NCBI GenBank assembly: GCA_009929485.1
Contig: SAAJ01000028.1
Location: 1-35,756, forward strand
Source: Negativicutes bacterium
GTDB lineage: Bacteria; Bacillota; Negativicutes; Anaeromusales; Anaeromusaceae
Reading direction: 5' to 3'
DNA: 35,756 nucleotides
In this document: in pieces, positions 7,872-16,558 of the stretch
Position numbering within the stretch: position 1 is the stretch's first letter
Layout of the letters: every line of letters starts with the position of its first letter
The notes under the pieces: generated by a model
Databases searched by the model: none
Told to the model about the DNA's origin: nothing
The model's input: only the letters and a program-made list of their open reading frames with translations
Translations under genes and position numbers: made by a program

Positions 7872-9491
7872 ATGACACAAGAAAAAAGTACCAGCAACCG
7901 ACTTCTTAAGGGTACTTTGATCCTTACCGCCGCAGGCATGGTTGTTAAGGTCATCGGTTCTCTCAACTGGATTATTCTTTCTCGGGTCCTTGGCGGCGAA
8001 GGAATTGGCCTCTACCAAATGGCCTTCCCTCTCTATCTGTTGGCCCTGAGCCTTTCCACCGCAGGCATTCCTGTGGCCATTTCCATTCTTACTGCCGAAA
8101 AAATCGCCAAAAATGACGTCCTGGGACGACGACAGCTTTTCCGAGCGTCTTTTTGCTTTCTCACCGCCACCGGTCTCATTTTAAGCTTGGCAATGTACTG
8201 GGGCGCCGCATGGCTGATTGACGCTGGCTTTATTCGTGATGGCCGCGCTTATTATTCTCTTTTAGCCTTATCCCCAGCCGTCTTTCTGGTCACCCTCATT
8301 GCCGGCTTGCGCGGCTATCTGCAAGGCTGGCAATACATGACTCCTACAGCAGTCTCACAAATAGTCGAACAGCTTTTTCGAGTTATGGCCATGCTTTTTT
8401 TTGCCAGCCTGCTGCTGCCCCAAGGCCTTGCTTTCGCCGCCGGCGGCGCCAGCTTAGGCGCCGCTGCCGGCGCCGCTGCCGGCTTGGCGGTGCTACTCTA
8501 CTATTACGCTCGCTTACGCCGACAGGAAAAATCGATTGGGGAAGCAGCTACGCCGACCGCACAACCAACAGAATCCTTAGGGCGACTGTTTAAGCGCCTT
8601 TTCAAATTAGCTTTACCGGTGTCCTTAGCCAGCTTAATGCTGCCTGTCGTTGCCAACTTGGATTTGCTCATCGTACCGGTTCGTCTGGAAGCGGCTGGTT
8701 ACAGCATCACTCAAGCTACTGAACTGTTTGGCTATCTTACGGGCATGGGCGTTCCTTTGGTAAATCTAGCTACGATGATGACCGCCGCCTTAGCTACTAG
8801 TATTGTACCGTCCGTCTCCGCCGTGGCCTCCCTGGGGCAAAAACACGAAGTGCAAGAACGCATTACCACGGCCATGCGCATGACGAATCTCGTTATTTTC
8901 CCCGCTTCCGGCGCTTTGTACGTATTAGCGGTACCGGTAGCGACTGTTGTCTATGGCGCGCCGCAAGCGGGAGACGTCATTCAGGTGCTGGCCTTCGGCG
9001 TATACCTGTTGGGCGTACATCAAGTCACTACCGGCGTTCTTCAGGGTTTGGGCCGCCCTACACTGCCGGTAATCAATATGGGCCTGGCCGCCATAGTAAA
9101 GATCGTCCTTAACTATGTGCTCACAGCCATTCCTTCGCTGGGCATTTGCGGCGCCGCCTGGGCTACGAATGCGGATTTCGGCGTTGCCGCCCTGCTCAAC
9201 TACTATTGGATTTCCCGCCACACCGGTTTTCGCACGGATTGGGCGGAACTGGGCAAAACCATCCTGGCTACGCTGCTCATGTCCGCCGCCATCTACGAGG
9301 CATTCGTCTTTTTACTGCCCTATAACATCCCAATCGCTTGGCTGCTGCTCCCGCTGATTCTCTTAGCGACAGTCTTGTATGCCGCTATCCTCCTTGCTTG
9401 CGGCGGTTTGACCTTAGCCGACGCCGAACGCGTTCCCTTCCTGGGGCATCGCCTGGCCTCGCTCTTACTGCGCCTGAGACTAAAAAAATAA
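7872..9491 (+). CDS. SpoVB/MurJ-like polysaccharide flippase (MOP superfamily)
   Basis: About 539 residues with some 14 membrane helices in the MOP-superfamily arrangement: LLKGTLILTAAGMVVKVIGSLNWIILSRVLGGEGIGLYQMAFPLY at the N-terminus is the typical beginning of the SpoVB/polysaccharide-biosynthesis family in spore-forming Firmicutes. Further marks are GLQG-type loops such as ITTGVLQGLGRPTLPV. Members move lipid-linked sugars (lipid II or other glycans) across the membrane; which one is uncertain here. The ATG at 7872 has AAGGA 12 nt before it; a TTG at 7863 would add three residues but lies too close to that site. It stands alone, with its stop 16 nt before a box A repeat and a bidirectional terminator at 9575. 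Confidence 0.88.
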   Translation: MTQEKSTSNRLLKGTLILTAAGMVVKVIGSLNWIILSRVLGGEGIGLYQMAFPLYLLALSLSTAGIPVAISILTAEKIAKNDVLGRRQLFRASFCFLTATGLILSLAMYWGAAWLIDAGFIRDGRAYYSLLALSPAVFLVTLIAGLRGYLQGWQYMTPTAVSQIVEQLFRVMAMLFFASLLLPQGLAFAAGGASLGAAAGAAAGLAVLLYYYARLRRQEKSIGEAATPTAQPTESLGRLFKRLFKLALPVSLASLMLPVVANLDLLIVPVRLEAAGYSITQATELFGYLTGMGVPLVNLATMMTAALATSIVPSVSAVASLGQKHEVQERITTAMRMTNLVIFPASGALYVLAVPVATVVYGAPQAGDVIQVLAFGVYLLGVHQVTTGVLQGLGRPTLPVINMGLAAIVKIVLNYVLTAIPSLGICGAAWATNADFGVAALLNYYWISRHTGFRTDWAELGKTILATLLMSAAIYEAFVFLLPYNIPIAWLLLPLILLATVLYAAILLACGGLTLADAERVPFLGHRLASLLLRLRLKK

Positions 9492-9507
9492 TAGGGACGT
9501 AATTTTG

Positions 9508-9540
9508 AACAGGAGTAGAGGGAGTAAAAGGAGGGTACGA
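9508..9540 (+). repeat. 3'-end repeat, box A (copy 2)
   Basis: Begins AACAGGAGT and ends GGAGGGTACGA, 16 nt after the flippase stop and in the same direction as that gene. No B box follows. Confidence 0.8.
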
Positions 9541-9574
9541 CAGAGGGATACACAAAAGCAGAAACAATAGAACC

Positions 9575-9603
9575 TAAAAAAACCGCCAAAAGGCGGTTTT
9601 TTT
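9575..9603. terminator. Bidirectional terminator
   Basis: AAAAAACCGCC (9576-9586) pairs with GGCGGTTTTTT (9592-9602). It has an A-run on one side and a T-run on the other, so it serves the converging flippase and the 9697-10179 gene. Confidence 0.88.
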
Positions 9604-9663
9604 AGTAGAAAGTACAACTGAGGAACACTCAAAGAAATGGCAAACACAATAGTCCTTTAAAAG

Positions 9664-9683
9664 CCCTCACTCTACTCCTGTTT
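9664..9683 (-). repeat. 3'-end repeat, partial box A (copy 3, minus strand)
   Basis: Read on the minus strand: AACAGGAGTAGAGTGAGGG, starting 14 nt after the stop of the 9697-10179 gene and in that gene's direction. It faces copy 2 across the terminator. Confidence 0.65.
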
Positions 9684-9696
9684 TGTTTTCCGTTCT

Positions 9697-10179
9697 CTAT
9701 ACGCTCTGCGCGGCAGTAGTGCTGTCCGTGCTGGCTACGCTGTAGCTTTGATTGGTGTCATAGGCGCTGGCCGCCACTTGCATCGGCGGCGGCGGAGGCG
9801 GCGGTGGTGCGGCAGCCAGCGTAGTGGCGTCGTCAGATTCATTTAAGGCGCTCTGCAACGCTGTCAAGTCGTCATCGGTTACGGTACCGTTTTTTACTTT
9901 GTCGAGAAAGGAAGATAAAACAGCTTCCAACTTCGAAGTGTTATCACTGCTGCTTTCGGCCGTATCTGAACTAGTACTCCCACTTACTGGCACTAATCCT
10001 TGACTCATGAGCCCGCTAAAGAATGCCGCAGCTGTCTCACTGTCCTGACCTTCATACCGAGATTTTGTTTCCGAGGTCGTGGCTGTTGTTTGCGTAGTGG
10101 TACTCTGATCCGCAGTAGAATTGTTCTGCAGCCGCTGCAGATATTGCCACCAATTGCTTGTTGCCGAAGAAACATTCAT
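9697..10179 (-). CDS. Hypothetical Ser/Thr-rich protein with polyproline tract
   Basis: I do not recognise this 160-residue protein. It opens MNVSSATSNWWQYLQRLQNN, continues with a Thr/Ser/Gln-rich stretch, then a segment that could be helical (AAAFFSGLMSQGL and KLEAVLSSFLDKVKNGTVTDDDLTALQSAL, which has an EF-hand-like spacing of acidic residues but no full loop), then eight consecutive prolines and a Ser/Thr tail. It has no signal peptide or membrane helix and is probably largely disordered. The start is sound: AAGGAGGCG stands just before the ATG. It lies downstream of the c-di-GMP protein on the same strand, separated by 98 nt. The polar disordered N-terminus resembles substrates of flagellar-type secretion, but this is speculation. 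Confidence 0.7.
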   Translation of the reverse strand: MNVSSATSNWWQYLQRLQNNSTADQSTTTQTTATTSETKSRYEGQDSETAAAFFSGLMSQGLVPVSGSTSSDTAESSSDNTSKLEAVLSSFLDKVKNGTVTDDDLTALQSALNESDDATTLAAAPPPPPPPPMQVAASAYDTNQSYSVASTDSTTAAQSV

Positions 10180-10277
10180 GGTTTCGCCTCCTTATGCGTC
10201 AAGATAGAAATCCTTACTGCTTATTATCGGCGATGCACCTTTATTTCTTCTTTGAAAACAAGCTCCATGACAAAATT

Positions 10278-13200
10278 TTACATTAAAAATTTTAAGGCTT
10301 CTTCGGCATCTACAGGGCGGCTGAAAATATAACCTTGCAAACAGTCGCAGCCTCGCCGCTTCAGCACCTCTTGCTGCACCTCGGTTTCCACGCCTTCCGC
10401 CACTAAAACCATGCCTAAGGTATGGCCCAAAGAGATAATGGAAGCAATCATTTCTTCCTGGGTTCCTTCCATTTCTTCGACATTAATAAACGATTTATCC
10501 ATCTTTAGAATGTTGATCGGCAGATGCTTCAGATAAGTTAACGAAGAATAGCCTGTGCCAAAATCATCCAAAGCCAGAAGCAGCCCCATTTTCCGGAGTT
10601 CCCATAGTTTGCCGATACTTTCTTCCATCGATTCGATCATGATTCCTTCGGTCACTTCCAACACAATTTGCTCCATCGCAACCTCTTCACGAGTCAAGAT
10701 ATCCTGCACCTGCTTCACAAAATCCGCAGCCAACAGCTGCTTTGGCGATATATTGACCGCGATATGAACCGCTCCAAAGCCTCGCCCTGCCAACCGCTTC
10801 GCAAAACGCGCCGCTTCCTCCAACACCCAGGCGCCAATCGGCAAAATCAAGCCGCATTCTTCGGCAATAGGTATAAACTTGGCTGGCGAAACAAATCCAT
10901 GCTCTTCACTTCGCCAGCGCAGCAGCGCTTCAAAACCGCTTACGCGTCCTGAAGTCAAATCAAGCTGCGGCTGGTACTGTAAGAACAGCTCTTTGTTTTC
11001 CAAGGCCCGGCGCAAGCTATTAGTCAGAGCCATCCGCTCATACGCTTCATCAGACAACGCCGTTTCATAAAAACGCCAGCAGTTTCTCCCAGCCCGTTTA
11101 GCGGCGTACATGGCGCTATCCGGCCGCTTAAGAAGCTCTTCCTCTGTTTCTCCGTCTTCCGGGTATAAAGCAACGCCCAAACTGGCAGATAAATGCACCT
11201 GCCGTCCCGCCACCGCATATTCGCAGCCCAGCTCCCGAATGACCTGTTCGGCTACAGCGCTGGCCGCTTCCCTTTCTAAGCCGGAGAGCACCGCGATAAA
11301 CTCATCGCCTCCTAAGCGCGAAACAAATGCGTCTTTCCCCAGGACCCGGCACAGAATATTTCCGGCGGTAATAATTACATGATCGCCGCTAGAGTGTCCG
11401 AAATTATCATTAATTGCCTTCAAATCATCCATGTCAACAAAGAAAAGAGCGCCTTTCTTTGTTTCGTTGTTGATGACGAGTTCCTCCCGCAGTTTCTCTT
11501 GCAGCCCCGCTCGATTGGGCAAACCTGTAAGAGAATCATGAAAAGCCATATGGCGAATGACTTCCTGCGCTTGCACCCGCTCCAAAATCACCGAAGCCAA
11601 GTCGGCAAATTGACGAAGCGTCTCCACATCTTCTTCATGAATGCGGCGTACCTCATCTTCCCAGCTGGCGGCGAATACCCCGCATACGTCAGCGCCATTT
11701 TTCAGTGGCAGCATGATAATGTTCGTCATACTGGCCAAATACGTATCGCTGATGCGTTTCGGATATGTCCGGTAATCCTCTACATATAAGAGCTCTCCGC
11801 TCGCGTAGACCTTGCCTTGCATGCCGATCCCCATGGGAAACGCTTTTTGAATCCGCTGGGCGTGCAGGCCCTTGGCATGATGGAGCACAAATTCATGCGC
11901 TTTGACATCGTAAAGACCAATATAACCGCTGGGTGCGTTAACCAATTCCAAGGCGTTGCGCAAAATAATTTCCAAGCACTGGCTGCTCTCGCTCGCAGGC
12001 CGAGTCACTAGATCCATCGCCGCCAAATATTGGCGCTCCCGCAGTTGCAGGCGCTCTCCTGTCTGACGACGAATTTCCACTTCCTCTTCCAAGCGGCTAT
12101 TCGCATGTTCCAGCGCCTCATTCATGGCCGTCAATTCTTCATTCGACGCCATAAGGTCCTGCGTCTTTTCCGCGACCTTTTGTTCCAGGCGGTTGCGCGC
12201 TTCTTCAAGATCCTGGTTTTTCTGAGCCAGTTCCCTCACCATCTGCCGCAGCATCTCTACCATATAACGAAAAGCTGCAGCCAAGCGTCCTACTTCGTCT
12301 CCCGAATCCAGCCGCAGCAGCGGCGTCTCCAAATCTCCTTCTCCAATGCGCCGAGCCTGTTGGTCCAATTGCCGCAATGGCTGCGTCAAGTGCCTAGCCG
12401 CCAGCCACAAAACAAGACCGACAACTACCAAAATCAACGTGGTAATGCCTAATAAAAATTGTAGCATCTGCCGCAGCGGCGCCAGCAGCTCCGCTTCTTC
12501 AATAGTAGTTGCTACAGACCAGCCGGCAAAAGGCACGGCAGCATAAAAAGCTACTTTTTTCTGTCCTTCAAACTCATAACGATATACGCCGGAACCGCCG
12601 CTTTGCATCTGGCGCCCCAGTTCCTGGATGGTCTCATCTGGAAATTCGCTAATGCGCTTAACCATGATAAAATCATGACGCGGATGATAAATAAAGGTTC
12701 CGTCTTTCGCAACAATAATACCATAGCCAGTTTCGCCAACACGCATGCTTTGGGCCATTTTTTCTACATAACCCAGCGAAATTCCGGCTCCCACCAAGCC
12801 TTGCGGTTTGTCGTTCTCATCCAAAATAGGCGCAACTGCAAAGATAGTTGGTTTCCCGGTCGTCCTTGAAAGCAGCGGCGGCGTCAGCTGCGTACCGCCG
12901 CCTGCCATAATGGACTGAAAATACTCTCGGCTCCACACGTTGCCGACATAAATGCGGCCCTCAGTTCCTTCCAAATACAAGGAATGGTATACGCCCTCCC
13001 GATTCGCTGCGTAAATATCCAAGAACAGATCCGGATAGTGAGCTTGCAAAAATTTCTTCCGATTCAAATTCTGTGCATCAATCCGGTCAAAGCTTTCATT
13101 GATGGCCTTAGCTGCTGGCGTCGCCGCAATGGTTTCCGGTTCTACCACTAAAGTGCGACACCACAGCTCGAGGCCAGCGGCCGCTTTTTCCGCCGTCGCC

Positions 13201-13340
13201 AGCATACTTTGGGTCAGTTTTTCCTCCACCACTTTGTAACTGTACCAATACGCGCCAGCGGCCAAGGCAACCAAACCCAGGAGCAGCACAGGCATGACCC
13301 AGAGCAGCAATTTATCCCGATACGAAATTCGATTCCACAT
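10278..13340 (-). CDS. Cache-HAMP-GAF-GGDEF-EAL c-di-GMP signalling protein
   Basis: A 1020-residue membrane sensor for cyclic di-GMP turnover. Order: membrane helix (about 12-31), extracytoplasmic dCache sensor (about 35-285), second helix (about 293-315), HAMP (to about 370), coiled coil (370-440), GAF domain (about 450-590), GGDEF domain with intact GGDEF at 677-681, EAL domain with intact FEALLRW (EAL at 804-806), HIAVNISPKQL, VLEVTEG, DDFGTGYSS (from 925) and LKMDKSFI. Both diguanylate cyclase and phosphodiesterase signatures are complete, so both activities are possible; the balance is unknown. The inhibitory I-site RxxD expected just before GGDEF reads LGKD and lacks its arginine, so product inhibition is probably lost. 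It stands alone, with the ade terminator behind its start. Confidence 0.95.
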   Translation of the reverse strand: MWNRISYRDKLLLWVMPVLLLGLVALAAGAYWYSYKVVEEKLTQSMLATAEKAAAGLELWCRTLVVEPETIAATPAAKAINESFDRIDAQNLNRKKFLQAHYPDLFLDIYAANREGVYHSLYLEGTEGRIYVGNVWSREYFQSIMAGGGTQLTPPLLSRTTGKPTIFAVAPILDENDKPQGLVGAGISLGYVEKMAQSMRVGETGYGIIVAKDGTFIYHPRHDFIMVKRISEFPDETIQELGRQMQSGGSGVYRYEFEGQKKVAFYAAVPFAGWSVATTIEEAELLAPLRQMLQFLLGITTLILVVVGLVLWLAARHLTQPLRQLDQQARRIGEGDLETPLLRLDSGDEVGRLAAAFRYMVEMLRQMVRELAQKNQDLEEARNRLEQKVAEKTQDLMASNEELTAMNEALEHANSRLEEEVEIRRQTGERLQLRERQYLAAMDLVTRPASESSQCLEIILRNALELVNAPSGYIGLYDVKAHEFVLHHAKGLHAQRIQKAFPMGIGMQGKVYASGELLYVEDYRTYPKRISDTYLASMTNIIMLPLKNGADVCGVFAASWEDEVRRIHEEDVETLRQFADLASVILERVQAQEVIRHMAFHDSLTGLPNRAGLQEKLREELVINNETKKGALFFVDMDDLKAINDNFGHSSGDHVIITAGNILCRVLGKDAFVSRLGGDEFIAVLSGLEREAASAVAEQVIRELGCEYAVAGRQVHLSASLGVALYPEDGETEEELLKRPDSAMYAAKRAGRNCWRFYETALSDEAYERMALTNSLRRALENKELFLQYQPQLDLTSGRVSGFEALLRWRSEEHGFVSPAKFIPIAEECGLILPIGAWVLEEAARFAKRLAGRGFGAVHIAVNISPKQLLAADFVKQVQDILTREEVAMEQIVLEVTEGIMIESMEESIGKLWELRKMGLLLALDDFGTGYSSLTYLKHLPINILKMDKSFINVEEMEGTQEEMIASIISLGHTLGMVLVAEGVETEVQQEVLKRRGCDCLQGYIFSRPVDAEEALKFLM

Positions 13341-13437
13341 AACACCATCAACTCCCGCTACAAAATGCTGGACTGTTGTGCTTGCTTTCCATCGATTTTC
13401 TCATACTGTAATTTCTTCATACTATTCCAGTTATAAC

Positions 13438-13480
13438 CAAAAAGCTCCTGCTTTATTTTTACAAATAAAGCAGGAGCTTC
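13438..13480 (-). terminator. Terminator of the adenine deaminase gene
   Basis: AGCTCCTGCTTTATT (13443-13457) pairs perfectly with AATAAAGCAGGAGCT (13464-13478). The T-run follows on the minus strand. It lies 22 nt after the ade stop codon. Confidence 0.9.
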
Positions 13481-13501
13481 AAAAGAATATGGAATACTTT
13501 C

Positions 13502-15232
13502 TTACTCAGCAGCCGCAAGAGAAACAGGCACTATCTGAAAAAGATCTACATCTACCAAGCCGAGATCGGTTAGCTTCCACCTGGGAATGACGGGCAAGCT
13601 CAAAAAAGCCAGCGTCATAAATGGATCATGCTCTTTTTTCACGCCTAGCGAGCGGGCCGCCGCATGCAAGGCCTCCAACTGTCGCTGCACTTCCTCTAAA
13701 GGCTGCTCCGACAGCAAGCCCCCCAGCGGCAAGGCCAAGGAAGCCAGCACCTCGCAGTCCGCCACGGCCGCCAAACCGCCGCCTAAACGCTGCACTTCCC
13801 GGACCGCAGCCAGCATGTCCGCTTCACTAACGCCGGCCACAATCAAATTGTGCGAGTCATGAGCCACCGTCGAAGCCAGCGCCCCCTTGCGAAGTCCCAA
13901 ACCGCGCAGAAAACCAGAGCCAATGCGCCCGCTGCCCTGATGCCGTTCCCAAACGGTCAGCCGCACCACATCTTGCGCTGCATCTGCCATAAAACAGCCC
14001 TCTTTTACAGGAAGCGCCAACTCACAGCCGCCTGTCACAATTTGCCCCGGCACTAAGTCAATGACCCGAGCCTTTTCGCCATGCGCTGGCACCTGCAGAT
14101 TGGCGGACTCCAGCGACGCCAGCCGCACCGTTTGCCGCACCGCCGCCGCGTCTGTCTTCTTCACCGCAAATAAGGGCTTTCCTTTTTCCGCCGCCAACTG
14201 GCCTTGCTTCCACACCTGAGCAGGCCGCCAAGAAACCAGGTCCTCGAAAACCAGCAAGTCCGCCTGATACCCTGGCGCCACCGCCCCCAGCCGAGACAGG
14301 CGAAAATATTGCGCCACATTCCAGGTCGCCATTTGCAAAGCCCAGGCAGGCTTAAGCCCTGCCTCCACGGCCAGGCGCACCAAGTGATTAACATGACCTT
14401 GCTGCAATAAGTCCGCCGGATGACGGTCATCCGTGACAAAAAGGCAGCGCGCCAGCGTCTGCGCAGTCACTGCCGGTAACAAATCCAGCAGATTATGCGC
14501 CGCCGAGCCTTCGCGCAGCATCAAATGCAGACCGCGAGCCAAACGCGCTTTGCCTTCCTCCGCTGTCGCGCACTCATGATCCGAATGAATGCCTGCCGCC
14601 GCATAGGCATTGAGCGCCATGTCCCTTAAACCAGGGGCGTGGCCGTCCACCGGTCTGCCCTCAAAAAGCCGCAATTTGCGCAGCATAGCCGCCTCGCCGT
14701 GCACCACTGCGGGATAGTTCATCACTTCTCCCAGCCCTAGTACCCGCGGGTGCTTTGCCAATTTGGCCAGGCCCTCCGCCTCCAGCCTCGCCCCCGCCGT
14801 CTCCAAGTGCGTCGCAGGCACGCAAGAGGGCAGCATTACATAAACACTGCAAGGCAGCCCCTCCGAAGCCTCCAGTAAGTATTCAATACCCGCCAGGCCG
14901 CTCACATTGGCGATTTCATGAGGATCCGCCACCACCGCCGTCGTCCCTTGCGGCACTACCGCCCTGGCAAACTCGCCTGGCGTCACCATCGAGCTTTCCA
15001 AATGCATATGCCCGTCAATAAAACCAGGGGTAACATACCTTCCAGCCAAGTCGAGCTCCTCTTTACCCTTATACTTGCCAATGCCGGCAATATACGCACC
15101 GCAAAGAGCTACGTCGCCAGCTTCAAATTCACCGGTAAAGACATTGAAGACTTGGGCATTCTTTAAAACGACATCCGCCTCTTCTCGTCCAGACGCCGCC
15201 GCCAACAAGCGCTGCATAATTTTTTCGTCCAT
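13502..15232 (-). CDS. ade: Adenine deaminase
   Basis: Catalyses adenine to hypoxanthine plus ammonia in purine salvage, in the cytoplasm. The 576 residues are the usual length. The metal-dependent amidohydrolase motifs are all visible: GFIDGHMHLESS, VADPHEIANV, VDGHAPG, IHSDHE and FVTDDRHPADLLQQGH. A C-terminal domain with VAHDSHNLIVAG follows, as in bacterial Ade. AAGGAGG stands shortly before the ATG. It follows the polysaccharide deacetylase on the same strand but a terminator separates them, so it is probably transcribed mainly by itself. No purine riboswitch was seen in the short leader. Confidence 0.96.
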   Translation of the reverse strand: MDEKIMQRLLAAASGREEADVVLKNAQVFNVFTGEFEAGDVALCGAYIAGIGKYKGKEELDLAGRYVTPGFIDGHMHLESSMVTPGEFARAVVPQGTTAVVADPHEIANVSGLAGIEYLLEASEGLPCSVYVMLPSCVPATHLETAGARLEAEGLAKLAKHPRVLGLGEVMNYPAVVHGEAAMLRKLRLFEGRPVDGHAPGLRDMALNAYAAAGIHSDHECATAEEGKARLARGLHLMLREGSAAHNLLDLLPAVTAQTLARCLFVTDDRHPADLLQQGHVNHLVRLAVEAGLKPAWALQMATWNVAQYFRLSRLGAVAPGYQADLLVFEDLVSWRPAQVWKQGQLAAEKGKPLFAVKKTDAAAVRQTVRLASLESANLQVPAHGEKARVIDLVPGQIVTGGCELALPVKEGCFMADAAQDVVRLTVWERHQGSGRIGSGFLRGLGLRKGALASTVAHDSHNLIVAGVSEADMLAAVREVQRLGGGLAAVADCEVLASLALPLGGLLSEQPLEEVQRQLEALHAAARSLGVKKEHDPFMTLAFLSLPVIPRWKLTDLGLVDVDLFQIVPVSLAAAE

Positions 15233-15247
15233 AAAATCCTCCTTATA

Positions 15248-15283
15248 AAAAAACCACCCGAGACCAAAAGCCCGCGGGTGGAA
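15248..15283 (-). terminator. Terminator of the polysaccharide deacetylase gene
   Basis: CCACCCG (15254-15260) pairs with CGGGTGG (15275-15281); on the minus strand a run of seven T follows. It ends a few nt before the ade ribosome binding site, so some readthrough into ade is possible. Confidence 0.8.
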
Positions 15284-15292
15284 AATACAACA

Positions 15293-16063
15293 TTAAACCG
15301 GCAGAATCTGCGGCAGCAGACCCCGTTTCGCCAAAATGTACCATATTGGTTGATCCTTCGCAAAAACCGGTATGCGTTTAATCGTATAGGGAACGTCGCC
15401 CTCTTGGTAAAGCCCGTAATGCACGGAAAAGGCGCCGCAATAACCGGCGCTTTTTACCGCTTCCAAAATAGTCGGCGTATAAAAACCCCCAGGAAATGCG
15501 ATAAAACGCACGGGAGAACCCAGCCAGTTTTCTATATGAAATTTTGATTTTTCCACTTCTAAGATCGCTTCTTTTTCCGGAAGTTCATTGAGAAAGCGAT
15601 GGCTTAGCGTATGCGAACCAATGCCCATGCCGTACTTTTTCATTTCCTGAATCTGCGGCCAAGTAACTCGTTCCGCTTGCCCGACAAAATCGCTGATAAT
15701 AAAGAATGCTGCCGTCATGCCCCTCTTTTGGAGTTCTGGAAACGCATGCTCGTAATTATCTGCATAACCGTCGTCAAAGGTAATCAGCACAGGATTTTCC
15801 GGCAATTGATCCCGTTTGCCGGACACCGCCTGATCAAATTGTTTTAAACTAATAGTGTTAAAACCTTGTTTTTGCAAAAAATCAAGATCTTCAACAAATC
15901 GTTGCGTCTTCGCCGTAATCTTGTCGTCCGAATCTCCAATCCGATGATACAAAAGAACCGGTATGGAGCCTGCGGCGGCAACGACAGGAACTCCTACCGC
16001 CATGGCGGCTAGTGATACACCACACATCTGCAAAAAGCGGCGGCGTGAAAGCATGCGGGACAC
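15293..16063 (-). CDS. Polysaccharide deacetylase with Tat signal
   Basis: A 256-residue NodB/CE4-family hydrolase that removes N-acetyl groups from a cell-envelope glycan; the natural substrate is not determinable. The N-terminus MSRMLSRRRFLQMCGVSLAA is a twin-arginine signal (SRRRFLQ), followed by a hydrophobic core and an Ala-rich cleavage region, so the enzyme should act outside the cytoplasmic membrane. The catalytic and metal motifs are PVLITFDDGYADN (base and ligand Asp), SHTLSHRFL (ligand His pair) and FIAFPGGFYTP. Use of the Tat route is unusual for this family. A promoter with extended -10 lies 31 nt upstream of the gene. MLSRRRF three residues in is an alternative start. Confidence 0.92.
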   Translation of the reverse strand: MSRMLSRRRFLQMCGVSLAAMAVGVPVVAAAGSIPVLLYHRIGDSDDKITAKTQRFVEDLDFLQKQGFNTISLKQFDQAVSGKRDQLPENPVLITFDDGYADNYEHAFPELQKRGMTAAFFIISDFVGQAERVTWPQIQEMKKYGMGIGSHTLSHRFLNELPEKEAILEVEKSKFHIENWLGSPVRFIAFPGGFYTPTILEAVKSAGYCGAFSVHYGLYQEGDVPYTIKRIPVFAKDQPIWYILAKRGLLPQILPV

Positions 16064-16093
16064 CTCTTTATTCTGAAATCATGTTTTCCTTTT

Positions 16094-16123
16094 ATTTTAC
16101 CACTGCTTCCCCTTGCGACGCAA
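16094..16123 (-). promoter_or_regulatory. Promoter of the polysaccharide deacetylase gene
   Basis: On the minus strand: -35 TTGCGT (16118-16123), an 18-nt spacer and -10 TAAAAT (16094-16099) preceded by TGG, an extended -10. The start codon is at 16063. Confidence 0.6.
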
Positions 16124-16139
16124 TGGCTCTGTGTAAATG

Positions 16140-16173
16140 CAAAACGGAGCCTCATTTACAATGAGACTCCGTT
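16140..16173 (-). terminator. Terminator of the small membrane peptide gene
   Basis: ACGGAG-C-CTCATT (from 16144) pairs with AATGAG-A-CTCCGT (to 16172); TTTT follows on the minus strand. Confidence 0.75.
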
Positions 16174-16213
16174 CAGCCTTCGCCCGAGCGCTTTTTCAGC
16201 CGCGCCCCGTTCC

Positions 16214-16387
16214 TCAGCATTCTTTAACGCTGTGCTTGGGACCATGATGGCCGCGCAGCAGGTGCCCTAGCCCGGAAAGAACATACATAACCGGCGAAAG
16301 CAGGAAACTAACGAACAGATAGAGAACGTAAAGAGGGCTAATAATGGCGAAAAACAACGTTGCGAACACTCTCAACAGTAGTTTCAT
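16214..16387 (-). CDS. Small hydrophobic membrane protein (57 residues)
   Basis: I do not recognise a family. The peptide MKLLLRVFATLFFAIISPLYVLYLFVSF... forms one or two membrane helices over residues 4-40 and ends in a His/Gly/Lys-rich tail (GHLLRGHHGPKHSVKEC). The ATG at 16387 is chosen because AAGGAG stands 8 nt before it; a GTG three codons upstream overlaps that site. A terminator follows, so it is a separate small transcript. It is divergent from the acyltransferase-like gene at 16559, and the shared upstream region carries two CRP/FNR-like palindromes, so its expression is probably controlled. The product may be a small membrane regulator or a subunit; nothing firmer can be said. Confidence 0.65.
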   Translation of the reverse strand: MKLLLRVFATLFFAIISPLYVLYLFVSFLLSPVMYVLSGLGHLLRGHHGPKHSVKEC

Positions 16388-16422
16388 ACCGAACACTCCT
16401 TCCTCTTGTTGCCGCCCTTATA

Positions 16423-16450
16423 GTGAAATCCTTCACGTGAAGCGTTTCAC
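16423..16450. promoter_or_regulatory. Two adjacent GTGA-N6-TCAC palindromes (operator candidate)
   Basis: Two 14-bp sites abut directly: GTGAAATCCTTCAC (16423-16436) and GTGAAGCGTTTCAC (16437-16450). Each is a GTGAA-N4-TTCAC palindrome, and together they form a larger near-palindrome of 28 bp (12 of 14 pairs). The half-site spacing is that of CRP/FNR-family regulators. They lie 36 nt before the small membrane protein and about 110 nt before the divergent gene. Confidence 0.6.
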
Positions 16451-16558
16451 TTTCCTTAGTTTTATTATAAGATTCATTTAACTAAAAATCAACTACTTCT
16501 ATATGTTATTCTGTATACATGTTGTCTGTTTTTGTCGCATTTTACAAGGAAGGTGTCT

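Noticed and set aside
10180..10277. c-di-GMP riboswitch between the GGDEF-EAL gene and the small protein
   Set aside because: The leader is under 100 nt and I could not find the conserved GEMM core or its paired helices.
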